From contig PBIO01000016.1 in NCBI GenBank assembly GCA_002720865.1, forward strand, positions 1 through 48,771: 48,771 nt of DNA. The letters run 5' to 3'. This document shows, piece after piece, positions 33,355 through 40,857 of this stretch. Each line of letters begins with the position of its first letter. Position 1 is the first letter of the stretch. Under the pieces are notes generated by a model, which worked only from the letters and a program-made list of their open reading frames with translations, was not told where the DNA came from and ran no database searches. A program made the translations under genes and the position numbers. Source of the stretch: Halobacteriovorax sp. Its GTDB lineage: Bacteria > Bdellovibrionota > Bacteriovoracia > Bacteriovoracales > Bacteriovoracaceae.

Positions 33355-34011
33355 TTATCGTTTTCTTCGGCCGTAGCTTTTAACCCTGTCACGGGTCATC
33401 CTAAGTTCATGACTATCAAGGTGCCGGGCATCTTTAGCAGTTTTCGGATCGAGCGCTTTCCATGCATCCGCCATGGCTGTCTCTAAATAATCGGCAAACT
33501 CTTTGGCCTTGGCTTTCTGAGCTTTTCTAATCGCAGCATACTCTGGGCCTCGGAGGCCCTTAATTCCACCGCGTTTGGGCCCTCCTGCTTTTGCAGCTCG
33601 TTTCGGCTTGGTTTGAATCTGGTATGTAAGATCCTGATACTCTTTTGCTAACCTGTCTAGCTCTGCGTCACTTTCTAGCATCGTCATCATCTGGGTTTGA
33701 ATATCGTGCCGTAGCTCGGCTTTTAATTGGCCCAACTTATTCTCGGCAGCACGCTGGGCTACATGGAGCGTCTTACCTAAAATACTTTTTGCTATACCTG
33801 CTAATTTTACCCCGCCATAAAGGCCTGCAATGCCTAAGGCAACGCCGGCACCAATGGTTGCAATTGTTCCAAATACCTCATTCATCTCTACCTCGTCTGA
33901 CTCTAGCTCATCAAATGTAACAGCAGGTTCATTACCATCACCTGGATAACCTTGAACTTGATCAAGTTCTTCCCTAATAATCTTCCTAAGAAACTTCTTT
34001 GTAATGCGCAT
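33355..34011 (-). CDS. Protein with second-type leader and Gly-rich membrane helix (218 aa)
   Basis: Leader M-R-I-T-K-K-F-L-R-K-I-I-R-E-E-L, containing I-R-E. After an acidic stretch comes a glycine-rich hydrophobic segment (TIATIGAGVALGIAGLYGGV), then a long basic helical domain. A packaged, membrane-active ejection protein would fit this layout, but that is inference. GAGGAG precedes the ATG. Confidence 0.6.
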   Translation of the reverse strand: MRITKKFLRKIIREELDQVQGYPGDGNEPAVTFDELESDEVEMNEVFGTIATIGAGVALGIAGLYGGVKLAGIAKSILGKTLHVAQRAAENKLGQLKAELRHDIQTQMMTMLESDAELDRLAKEYQDLTYQIQTKPKRAAKAGGPKRGGIKGLRGPEYAAIRKAQKAKAKEFADYLETAMADAWKALDPKTAKDARHLDSHELRMTRDRVKSYGRRKR

Positions 34012-34660
34012 CTATTTCATCTCCTCGTAATGACACAATATTATATCGTGTAAGTGCTGTTTTGTGTCCAGTAAGAATACTTTTTCTTTGTGTGCCTTTC
34101 ATATTAGGTAAATATGTTCTAAAAACCATATCGAACAGCGGAGTTGAGATTCCCATGTTATATTTCATAAGCCCTTCCTCTGATACATGGTGGTGGTGTA
34201 TATCATGGAGCTTTCTAATATGTTTAAAATACCTTCTAACCAAAGGAACCCTCATAAACCAGTGTTGTTTAATATGCATTGAATCATGTAACCACCCAAA
34301 CATAAACTTTGCATATAATACCATAATGCTTAAAGAAGTTATAATAGAAATTGTAGAAAGTCCCATTACATATTCTATACCGATAGTAAAGATTATCAAG
34401 CAAAAAATTGGCACCAGCCACTCTAGGCCGATACCGAAAAATGTAGGATGATCCGATACCTGTGTGGGGTCGATATACGTCTTATGGGGCCGTTGTTTTT
34501 TGCCTGGAGGATATGCTAATAAATGATGTTGCATATGTCTGATAGATAGCCACCTTATCCTATCAGAATGTAAAAGAATATGTAGCCAATAGCCGTAAAA
34601 CTCAGTTAATAAAAGAGACCCAACTATCAGGCATGCCCAATACGTAACAACATAAAACAT
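33986..34660 (-). CDS. Fatty-acid hydroxylase-like di-iron membrane protein
   Basis: 224 residues with several membrane helices and the His clusters of the fatty-acid hydroxylase superfamily: H27-x3-H31, H42-x-x-H45-H46, H125-x3-H129, and H152/H155-H158. Second such gene in the window (also 3535-4053); the two share layout rather than close sequence. Overlaps the next gene by 26 bases. Substrate unknown. Confidence 0.75.
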   Translation of the reverse strand: MFYVVTYWACLIVGSLLLTEFYGYWLHILLHSDRIRWLSIRHMQHHLLAYPPGKKQRPHKTYIDPTQVSDHPTFFGIGLEWLVPIFCLIIFTIGIEYVMGLSTISIITSLSIMVLYAKFMFGWLHDSMHIKQHWFMRVPLVRRYFKHIRKLHDIHHHHVSEEGLMKYNMGISTPLFDMVFRTYLPNMKGTQRKSILTGHKTALTRYNIVSLRGDEIDAHYKEVS

Positions 34661-34687
34661 TATACCCCACTAAAAAACAAAACAAAA

Positions 34688-34954
34688 CTATGCACAATCC
34701 TTTTTTTTCCAATTTGGATTGATAAACTTTAAATAGTATATGCGAGAGCCTGGAGATGATAACTCAACAAGCCTATCAACTTTCCACCCTACATCACGAA
34801 AAGAATGCATGGCATCGGACATCATCTTTCCGCCAAGGGTGTCTAAAGGGAAAATAATATTTTTTCCCTTGATAATCTCATCCTTGCCCCAAGGACCTTC
34901 TAGAATATCATTAATAGCATTAACAACTTGATCTAATGTAACTTCTGGAACCAT
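34688..34954 (-). CDS. Hypothetical protein (88 aa)
   Basis: Starts M-V-P-E-V-T-L-D-Q-V-V-N-A-I-N-D-I. Small alpha/beta protein. AGGAGG lies before both a TTG and the chosen ATG. No family recognised. Confidence 0.55.
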   Translation of the reverse strand: MVPEVTLDQVVNAINDILEGPWGKDEIIKGKNIIFPLDTLGGKMMSDAMHSFRDVGWKVDRLVELSSPGSRIYYLKFINPNWKKKDCA

Positions 34955-34978
34955 CAATAATAGCCTCCTATTATTTAA

Positions 34979-35332
34979 TTATGTGCTAGAAATTACGTCT
35001 CTAATAATTTCAAATTCTTCAGATATTTCTGGCAATAACTCATTAAGACTCTTAATATATTCTTTGATTAGTTTTATATTCATCGAGTCAGGAGATTTTT
35101 TAGCTTCATCTTGCAAAGCCTCAACAGTTCTAATAGCATCATTTAACGGATCAGGAAATTTATCCTGATTATTGTGACCGAGTTCTTCACGTATAATCGT
35201 GCGGATTCTTGACTCAGCAGTAATATCAGGATATTGATCATCGGAAACTAGCTCTAGTTGGTTTAATATAGACTTGGAAACATATTTGTCCTGTCTTTGT
35301 AACGTATTAAAAATTTGCTTATTTCGTTTCAT
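34979..35332 (-). CDS. Protein with internal leader-like motif (117 aa)
   Basis: Helical, charged. Residues 40-51 (E-S-R-I-R-T-I-I-R-E-E-L) match the second leader form, including I-R-E, but are preceded by about 40 residues. If cleaved there, the C-terminal 60-70 residues would be the mature product. Function unknown. Confidence 0.55.
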   Translation of the reverse strand: MKRNKQIFNTLQRQDKYVSKSILNQLELVSDDQYPDITAESRIRTIIREELGHNNQDKFPDPLNDAIRTVEALQDEAKKSPDSMNIKLIKEYIKSLNELLPEISEEFEIIRDVISST

Positions 35333-35334
35333 AT

Positions 35335-35703
35335 CTAATAACCCGATTCTGTTTCAAGTTCCCATGGGCCGTATGTCTCTGTCTTTAGGACCCATCTTCG
35401 TACTTCTTCCGGAGTGTACTTGTATATATTAGTTCCTACTTTTCCCATTCTATAGTAAACAGATATTGGCAGCCTAATGTTATTCCCATTTGAATTGTCG
35501 ATAACCTGACCGTCTTTTTCAACCCAGGCGTGGCCATATTTTATTCCTTCAATTGGGCCTTGTCCGGTGACTTCTGCATGGACTAATATAAGGCCATCGG
35601 AGTTTCTTGAGTTTGGATTAAACATGATTATAGAGTCAAGGATCAAGCTAGCTGCAACTTCATAGCAGTCTCCAGTTGGATAATATTTTTGATTCGATGA
35701 CAT
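35335..35703 (-). CDS. Cys-His-Asp domain protein, paralogue of the 688-aa N-domain
   Basis: 122 residues. G-D-C-Y-E-V-A (C13), Y-G-H-A-W-V-E (H58) and V-I-D-N (D69) form a Cys-His-Asp triad like NlpC/P60- or transglutaminase-type folds. The same order and context (H-G-W-V-E, V-F-D-D, then Y-Y and a T-x-E-E ending) occurs in the N-domain of the 688-residue protein at 26999-29065. Enzymatic role unknown. Confidence 0.6.
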   Translation of the reverse strand: MSSNQKYYPTGDCYEVAASLILDSIIMFNPNSRNSDGLILVHAEVTGQGPIEGIKYGHAWVEKDGQVIDNSNGNNIRLPISVYYRMGKVGTNIYKYTPEEVRRWVLKTETYGPWELETESGY

Positions 35704-35784
35704 AATTCATAAACCTCCCTTATAAATATTACCTTATAAAATAGATACCTAAATTTAAGTTCGGATTTTTCTTTCTATAAAAAC

Positions 35785-35808
35785 TAAAAAAGCCCCCTAG
35801 AGGGCTTT
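35785..35808 (-). terminator. Rho-independent terminator
   Basis: On the minus strand a 7-bp stem AAAGCCC/GGGCTTT with a 6-nt loop is followed by a run of Ts. It closes the IMPDH-like gene ending at 35837. Confidence 0.85.
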
Positions 35809-35836
35809 CCTAATAAGAAACTATATGCTAGCCCAA

Positions 35837-36982
35837 CTATTCTTTAGTTAAGATATGTGTATTGCTCTCAGCGGCCCCTGAAGAAGATTGTTTAATAAAT
35901 TTTGCCTTTGATTGAAGCGTCGAAATATTTTTGGCACCGCTATAAGATAGCCCAGATCTTATACCGGTAAGCAAGGTTTGCAGGATATCACCAACAGGAC
36001 CTTTACACTCAACCCTGGTTGCAACACCTTCTACTGATGAAGGGTATCCCCTCCATTCAATTTGAGCCTCAGGCGATGCCATACCCCTATAGGCCTTATA
36101 TTTCTTTGTATCATCAGTCAAGGATTCATTTACCGACAGGCCTGGTGCACAGACAGCTGATGCTGTCAGTGTTGTTGACACGTAGTACTCATACTCGTCG
36201 ATTCCATCAACTTCAACCTCACCAGGAGTTTCATCTGTACCTGACAGTAAAGAGCCCACCATCACAAAGTCGGCGCCGGCTGCCAAAGCCTTGACAATAT
36301 CTCCGCTATTCCTGATTCCGCCGTCTGCAATTAATTTAACATCACCAGCATATTGAGACTGTGCACAATCGATTACCGACTGTAGCGTTGGGACACCATG
36401 CCCTGTTTGTGTTCTTGTTGAACAGATAGACCCTCCACCGATACCTACTCGAATACTATTTGCACCCCAAGTTGCAAGATCATCAAAGGCTTTTACAGTT
36501 GCAACATTACCAGCCATTAAGTGGACAGTATTTCCAAAAATCTTTCTTAGTTCAAAAAGAGCATTCTTCATTAAAATATGATGACCATGTGCAATATCGA
36601 CACAAAGAATTCTTGCACCTGCATCATAAAGTGCTGTAGCTCTATCAATATAATCACCAGAAACCCCCACTGCCGCGGCAACGGCAGATGAGCCCTTATG
36701 ATTTTCTTCAATTAATCGGTTTGATAAATTTGCAACAATCTCTGCTTGTTCTTTAATTGAGTTGTATCTATGTACGATCCCCATGCCACCGGACGACAAC
36801 ATAGAATATGCCATTTCATCTTCTGTAATGGTGTCCATAGGGCTAGAAATTATTGGCAATCTAAAGTGGTAATTTATATTTTCTAATTTTGAGCTTAAAT
36901 CAATCTCTTTTCTGCTAGACACATTTGAGTACTGGGGTACCATAAGCACATCATCAAAACAAACGCCAAACTTTAATCTCAT
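35837..36982 (-). CDS. IMP dehydrogenase/GMP reductase family, CBS-less
   Basis: 381 residues. F-D-D-V-L-M-V-P near the start, S-S-P-M-D-T and the active-site G-G-S-I-C-S-T-R with Cys187 identify the family; [11 protein letters not shown] and [12 protein letters not shown] are phosphate-binding parts. The tandem CBS regulatory domains of typical IMPDH are absent (residues 71-100 join directly). IMPDH versus GMP reductase cannot be separated. Would alter guanine nucleotide pools. Confidence 0.88.
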   Translation of the reverse strand: MRLKFGVCFDDVLMVPQYSNVSSRKEIDLSSKLENINYHFRLPIISSPMDTITEDEMAYSMLSSGGMGIVHRYNSIKEQAEIVANLSNRLIEENHKGSSAVAAAVGVSGDYIDRATALYDAGARILCVDIAHGHHILMKNALFELRKIFGNTVHLMAGNVATVKAFDDLATWGANSIRVGIGGGSICSTRTQTGHGVPTLQSVIDCAQSQYAGDVKLIADGGIRNSGDIVKALAAGADFVMVGSLLSGTDETPGEVEVDGIDEYEYYVSTTLTASAVCAPGLSVNESLTDDTKKYKAYRGMASPEAQIEWRGYPSSVEGVATRVECKGPVGDILQTLLTGIRSGLSYSGAKNISTLQSKAKFIKQSSSGAAESNTHILTKE

Positions 36983-37011
36983 CTTTAAATTTACTCCTAT
37001 TAAATCTCTAT

Positions 37012-37683
37012 CTAGAAATATCGGCTTAAAAATCCAATTGTCTTATTATTAATTCTTAGTGACTCAGACCTAATCGTTACTAGTAAAAGTATACCGATAA
37101 CTGGAAGCATAAACAGTTTATTTAAAATTCCAATTACTATAAATGCCCATGCAAACCAGAAAGATACACGTAACACTATCTTTGTTGCTTTTTGAACTCC
37201 CTTACGTGGTGTAATCCAGGACCTTAAGACCCGGCCACCATCCATTGGAAAAGCAGGAACTAAATTAAAAATACCCATTGCAAGATTAACGATTAATAAT
37301 TCTGCACATAGCGGTACCTTTAAAAATACTAGGGGCAATACAAACATTGCAATTACCATATTCATGGCTGGGCCGGCGATGGCAATACGAAATTCGTCAC
37401 CAGGATGGTCGGCCATATTTTTTTGAGACATCTCTAAAGCAGCGATACCACCAAATGGATAAAGTGTAATATGTCTTGTTTTGTATCCTAACTTTCTAGC
37501 TACCAACGCGTGGCCTAATTCATGCAATAATACAGAACCAAAAATCAATATACACATTATGCTTATAAGTGCCATATGAAACATCCCTGACTTTAAGCCT
37601 GTATAACCGATATACAATAATACTAGTGCTAAAAAGCTTATATGAAGTCTAATTGGAATGTTTTTATAAACAAAAATTTGCAT
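37012..37683 (-). CDS. M50 (site-2 protease-like) intramembrane metalloprotease
   Basis: 223 residues, several membrane helices. H54-E-L-G-H58 and the distal N-L-V-P-A-F-P-M-D-G-G-R-V motif give the zinc site of M50 proteases. No PDZ domain. These cleave transmembrane segments, often of anti-sigma factors. Starts ten bases after the CCA of a tRNA, so it is probably co-transcribed with it. Confidence 0.85.
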   Translation of the reverse strand: MQIFVYKNIPIRLHISFLALVLLYIGYTGLKSGMFHMALISIMCILIFGSVLLHELGHALVARKLGYKTRHITLYPFGGIAALEMSQKNMADHPGDEFRIAIAGPAMNMVIAMFVLPLVFLKVPLCAELLIVNLAMGIFNLVPAFPMDGGRVLRSWITPRKGVQKATKIVLRVSFWFAWAFIVIGILNKLFMLPVIGILLLVTIRSESLRINNKTIGFLSRYF

Positions 37684-37692
37684 AATAAAAAA

Positions 37693-37770
37693 TGGTCGGC
37701 TGGCCGGGATTCGAACCCGGAACCCCTTGTTTATGAGACAAACGCTCTGACCTGATTGAGCTACCAGCCG
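37693..37770 (-). tRNA. tRNA with CAU anticodon (Ile2 or Met), CCA encoded
   Basis: Cloverleaf complete on the minus strand with 7-bp acceptor stem (C1-G72, C4-G69), T-loop TTCGAAT, anticodon loop CTCATAA, discriminator A and encoded CCA. It lacks the C1/A72 mismatch and GC-rich anticodon stem of an initiator. tRNA-Ile(CAU) is favoured because TilS is encoded nearby (38296-38919), but elongator Met is not excluded. Confidence 0.9.
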
Positions 37771-37776
37771 AAAACA

Positions 37777-38082
37777 TTAAGAATCCTTTTTCTTTTCACT
37801 ATTAATAATATCATTGCTAATGGGAGTGTTCATTGTTACCCTATCAAAGAAACTAATTGGAATGCACGTTATAATCTCACCGTCTAATATGACATCAACA
37901 ACGGGAGCAATCGATGTTAAAGTGGGCTTTCCAAAATGATTATATTGTGTAACTGAACCCTCATAGGGACCTTTAATAACCATCACAGGGCTAGCCCATT
38001 TTTTTTGAAGCTGTATTGCATAATCTGAATTGGGCTCTACACCTTCAAATATTGTTCGTTGAATAAGATCACCAGGTTTCAT
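37777..38082 (-). CDS. SH3-like barrel protein (101 aa)
   Basis: M-K-P-G-D-L-I-Q at the start and V-V-D-V-I-L-D-G-E-I-I-T near the end fit the small-barrel family; the C-terminus is charged. It lies next to the tRNA. Function unknown. Confidence 0.55.
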   Translation of the reverse strand: MKPGDLIQRTIFEGVEPNSDYAIQLQKKWASPVMVIKGPYEGSVTQYNHFGKPTLTSIAPVVDVILDGEIITCIPISFFDRVTMNTPISNDIINSEKKKDS

Positions 38083-38090
38083 ATCATTCC

Positions 38091-38303
38091 TTAATCGCGA
38101 TATCGATATCTCTTTCCTTTTCGAACAACACTATCACCGTGCCGCACCATCTCTTTTAAAATTGCTCGAACAACATTTGGCTTAACATCCGACTCTGCTG
38201 CAATTCTATCAATTGAAGCCCAACCTTCAATGTATTCTAGTGTACTATCCACGGCAATCCATTCGCCGTCTGTCCAGATCTCACTATCTCTTTGCCTAGC
38301 CAT
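38091..38303 (-). CDS. Small winged-helix-like protein, paralogue of 15166-15387
   Basis: 70 residues. Shares W-T-x-x-x-W, L-x-Y, I-x-x-x-x-D-V helices and V-V-R-K-G-K-R-Y-R-Y with the protein at 15166-15387. Overlaps the end of tilS by eight bases, so it is co-translated with it. Confidence 0.6.
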   Translation of the reverse strand: MARQRDSEIWTDGEWIAVDSTLEYIEGWASIDRIAAESDVKPNVVRAILKEMVRHGDSVVRKGKRYRYRD

Positions 38304-38919
38304 TTTTATTTTCTTCTTCCTCCGTGTATTTGTTAACTAGCTTCTTTTTTAACATCGTTCGAATTCCTGGATTGACTTCAACAATGTCTGGCATCATTTG
38401 ATGCCTAATAAAGTTTCTCATATACCTCGTCTCCTTGTTCGATGGATCCGTAATATATCTTACATTCTTATTTCTAGCCCATGATAATAGCTCATCCTTT
38501 GTCACCAACAAAAAGGGCCGAATTACATTTTTATTCTGATATGGGATCAATCTAGATTGGCCATGCAATGAAGAAAAAACCCACCACTCTACAACATCAT
38601 CTAAATGATGTGCAGTTACGATAGGGCCAGGAATACTTGAGAAAAAATTATATCTTTGTTCTCTCCAAAAATCTTCCTTACTTCTTCCTGTGGGAATATC
38701 TAAAGAAAGTTCACCCAAGATGATAGGAATATCGTTTCTTCTACAATAATCATGTACAAATTTAGTAGCTTCTCTACCATGGTATGTTCCATGATCAAAA
38801 TGTGCAACCTTGATATTTCGGCGACCATTATTCAGAAAATCTAATACCACCATTGAATCAGGGCCACCTGAACATGCGATTGTGATATCGTTTGGTACCT
38901 TTTTAAGTAGATGAATCAT
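38296..38919 (-). CDS. tilS: tRNA(Ile)-lysidine synthetase
   Basis: 207 residues, the catalytic core only. Motifs: S-G-G-P-D-S (17-22, PP-loop), V-A-H-F-D-H-G, T-A-H-H-L-D-D, R-P-F-L, and Y-I-x-D-P-S-N-x-E-x-x-Y-x-R-N-x-I-R. TilS lysidylates the wobble C of tRNA-Ile(CAU) so that it reads AUA and takes isoleucine. A CAU tRNA is encoded about 500 bases downstream. The C-terminal domains of longer bacterial TilS are missing. Confidence 0.88.
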   Translation of the reverse strand: MIHLLKKVPNDITIACSGGPDSMVVLDFLNNGRRNIKVAHFDHGTYHGREATKFVHDYCRRNDIPIILGELSLDIPTGRSKEDFWREQRYNFFSSIPGPIVTAHHLDDVVEWWVFSSLHGQSRLIPYQNKNVIRPFLLVTKDELLSWARNKNVRYITDPSNKETRYMRNFIRHQMMPDIVEVNPGIRTMLKKKLVNKYTEEEENKNG

Positions 38920-38951
38920 ACTAACATATTTTAAATTTTAACTTTAATAAA

Positions 38952-39027
38952 TGGTGAGCCGGGAGGGAATCGAACCCTCAACCGCCAGATTAAAAGTCTG
39001 ATGCTCTGCCTGTTGAGCTACCGGCCC
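38952..39027 (-). tRNA. tRNA-Lys (UUU), CCA encoded
   Basis: Minus strand. Acceptor stem GGGCCGG/CCGGCTC (one G-U pair), T-loop TTCGATT, anticodon loop CTTTTAA giving UUU, discriminator A, CCA encoded. Just upstream of tilS. Confidence 0.92.
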
Positions 39028-39135
39028 ATAAATCATTACGCTTGCCCCATAATAGGTTTCAAACGTTTTAGCCGGTAATATTGAAAAAACATCATATTAA
39101 AACTTATTTAAAATGCACATAATGTACATAAAAAA

Positions 39136-39621
39136 TCAACTGTCGAAACAAATAACCATCCTGATATTTGAATCGACATCTCCATCAGGGTGCATTAAAT
39201 CATGAACAGTACCTGTCCAACTAATCTCCGACAAATCATCATGATTGTAGCTAGTTATCAACCTGGTAACCGGTGTATCATATGATGGGATAGTTTCATA
39301 ATTAGTTCCAGGTGTATGCATATAATCATCATGATATTCTAGGGCCCGGGTTTCATATTCCTGGCAGGCCTCCTGAACCTCTTTAGGTGTTAACCATGTA
39401 TGACTATGGAGGTCTTCTCCCCATGCATCTAGAAGGCCCTTGTATGCAATGGAAGGGTCATTAGGTATGCCGCGCGCAGCGGTACCAATATGGGGACCAC
39501 CTCGTACAGCAGCAATAATGCCAAACCACACATAGTCTCTCTGGGAATAAACTGATGAAATGGCCATCCAGTTCCCTGTGTGGTCCTTAATCTCCCAAAA
39601 CCCGTGAATGTCACAGCCCAT
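39136..39621 (-). CDS. Phage hypothetical protein (161 aa), MGCDIH family
   Basis: Opens M-G-C-D-I-H-G-F-W-E-I-K-D, a pattern of conserved phage proteins of unknown function. A longer frame starts upstream but would translate a terminator hairpin, so this ATG is chosen. Metal binding by the Cys-Asp-His cluster is possible. Confidence 0.7.
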   Translation of the reverse strand: MGCDIHGFWEIKDHTGNWMAISSVYSQRDYVWFGIIAAVRGGPHIGTAARGIPNDPSIAYKGLLDAWGEDLHSHTWLTPKEVQEACQEYETRALEYHDDYMHTPGTNYETIPSYDTPVTRLITSYNHDDLSEISWTGTVHDLMHPDGDVDSNIRMVICFDS

Positions 39622-39637
39622 ATTATAAAACTTTAAA

Positions 39638-39665
39638 ATAAAAAGCAGGGCAGATTTCTCTGCCC
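39638..39665 (-). terminator. Rho-independent terminator
   Basis: On the minus strand a perfect 7-bp stem GGGCAGA/TCTGCCC with a 4-nt loop, followed closely by a T-rich run. It follows the 68-residue gene at 39681-39887. Confidence 0.8.
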
Positions 39666-39680
39666 CGCCCAAAAATTAAC

Positions 39681-39887
39681 TTAGTGCTTTTTTTGTACAA
39701 AATTATATAGCTTCTCAGCTACAACCAGAACATCCTCTGTTGCATAAGGATTAACTGGATTCCGTTGGCCTTCTGGACGAAGACATTCATTATCGAACTG
39801 CCGAGAATTTCGACTCTCTAAAATACCAATTGCCATACCTAACAGGTCGGCGCGGATGGCATATCCACTCTTGTTTGTTTCACTCAT
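39681..39887 (-). CDS. Conserved phage protein (68 aa)
   Basis: Opens M-S-E-T-N-K-S-G-Y-A-I-R-A-D-L-L-G-M-A, a pattern I associate with small conserved proteins of T4-like and marine myoviruses (recalled, not searched). Helical, with GGAG before the ATG. Function unknown. Confidence 0.65.
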   Translation of the reverse strand: MSETNKSGYAIRADLLGMAIGILESRNSRQFDNECLRPEGQRNPVNPYATEDVLVVAEKLYNFVQKKH

Positions 39888-39923
39888 TTTTTTTCTCCTG
39901 TGTGTTTATAAGTGTAAGGCATC

Positions 39924-39951
39924 TGTAACCCATGCCTTCCTGCGGTATAAT
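39924..39951 (+). promoter_or_regulatory. Possible plus-strand promoter
   Basis: TGTAAC (39924-39929), 16-base spacer, TATAAT (39946-39951). No plus-strand gene follows convincingly; it would read antisense to the gene at 40008-40223 after passing a hairpin at 39971-39988. May be chance. Confidence 0.35.
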
Positions 39952-39970
39952 TTAGCTTAAGCTCTAGGTT

Positions 39971-39988
39971 GCCGTTGATCTCAACGGC
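39971..39988. other. Hairpin downstream of 40008-40223
   Basis: GCCGTTG (39971-39977), ATCT loop, CAACGGC (39982-39988): perfect 7-bp stem. No T-run on the minus strand, so it may be an mRNA-stabilising or processing hairpin rather than a terminator. Confidence 0.5.
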
Positions 39989-40007
39989 ATGCCGAAACTT
40001 TACTAAA

Positions 40008-40223
40008 TTACTCTACGAGATCAAGCGACTCATTGAGGAAGGATGCAACAGCAACTGCTTCCTTATGGGTCATAGTAATCTTCTGGGGGTTATATCGATA
40101 ATCGTCGCCGGGGGAGGGACGAGTTTCGATTACAAAAGAGTTACAGCCAGCCTGCTTTGCAACTGGGTCAGAATTAAGGCTCAAGGCCAGGCGGGTTGTC
40201 TTGTGATTGCTTACGCTCTTCAT
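40008..40223 (-). CDS. Small phage protein (71 aa)
   Basis: Starts M-K-S-V-S-N-H-K-T-T-R-L-A-L. Contains T-H-K-E-A-V-A-V-A-S-F-L. AGGAG precedes the ATG, and a consensus-like promoter lies upstream (40284-40312). No family recognised. Confidence 0.6.
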   Translation of the reverse strand: MKSVSNHKTTRLALSLNSDPVAKQAGCNSFVIETRPSPGDDYRYNPQKITMTHKEAVAVASFLNESLDLVE

Positions 40224-40283
40224 TTTATAATTCTCCTATATATTTGTTTTTATAAAATCTCATGATAACCATGAGGTAAGAAT

Positions 40284-40312
40284 ATAATACCCTTTTGCCA
40301 TAAAATGGTCAA
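40284..40312 (-). promoter_or_regulatory. Sigma-70-like promoter
   Basis: On the minus strand TTGACC (40307-40312), a 17-base spacer, then TATTAT (40284-40289), directed at the 71-residue gene. Closer to the host housekeeping consensus than the CGTGyAAA set. Confidence 0.65.
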
Positions 40313-40341
40313 GCATGCTGGTCATATTTTTATTATAAAAA

Positions 40342-40698
40342 TTACGGTTGAAGTGCTTCCCATTCGCCGTTGTAATTTGTATATCGAACATGTGAAATCC
40401 CAAACTCTCTAATGAATCTCATACAATGTTCACAGGGCTTTGCCATGGCGTATGTATGATCACATTTCTTAAATCTCATAACTTCCAATGTATCACCAGG
40501 TTGTGCAAACCTTAAGACACTCATCTCGGCATGCATATGAGATGCAATCGAACCATCTGGATATGTGCGTGTAAAGCGTGGATGGGTTTTATGGGTATTA
40601 ATACCAACCCTAATAACACGACCCTTCCTCCGAAGTATCGCTGCTAGGTGGTAAACCCTTCCATTATTTAAAGCTTTCTCACGCGCCTTGTAGTACAC
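40342..40698 (-). CDS. Cytidine/deoxycytidylate deaminase family protein
   Basis: 118 residues. H56-A-E58 and P-C89-x-x-C92 form the zinc-dependent deaminase site. It could convert dCMP to dUMP or deaminate another base. GTG start. Fits with the deoxynucleoside kinase. Confidence 0.8.
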   Translation of the reverse strand: MYYKAREKALNNGRVYHLAAILRRKGRVIRVGINTHKTHPRFTRTYPDGSIASHMHAEMSVLRFAQPGDTLEVMRFKKCDHTYAMAKPCEHCMRFIREFGISHVRYTNYNGEWEALQP

Positions 40699-40720
40699 TT
40701 GGCATGATATCTCTCCGTTC

Positions 40721-40846
40721 TTATTGATCGACTATATCATCGATCGTACAGTTAACAGCCGGTTCTGTAAGTTGATCATTAACACTCATATAGCCGACTG
40801 CAATGCTAATCATTATTAGCAAAAAAATAATAATGGTTCTAGTCAT
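40721..40846 (-). CDS. Small membrane or exported protein (41 aa)
   Basis: M-T-R-T-I-I-I-F-L-L-I-M-I-S-I-A-V-G begins a hydrophobic segment, followed by a short polar tail with one Cys. GGAAAAG upstream. Too small for a family call. Confidence 0.5.
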   Translation of the reverse strand: MTRTIIIFLLIMISIAVGYMSVNDQLTEPAVNCTIDDIVDQ

Positions 40847-40857
40847 TTTCTTTTCCA

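Noticed and set aside
37693-37770. Initiator tRNA-fMet
   Set aside because: The first acceptor pair is C-G rather than mismatched, and the anticodon stem lacks the three G-C pairs of initiators.
39969-40265. Plus-strand frame after the TGTAAC/TATAAT site
   Set aside because: No ribosome binding site and poor protein-like sequence; the minus-strand frame 40008-40223 has AGGAG and a promoter.
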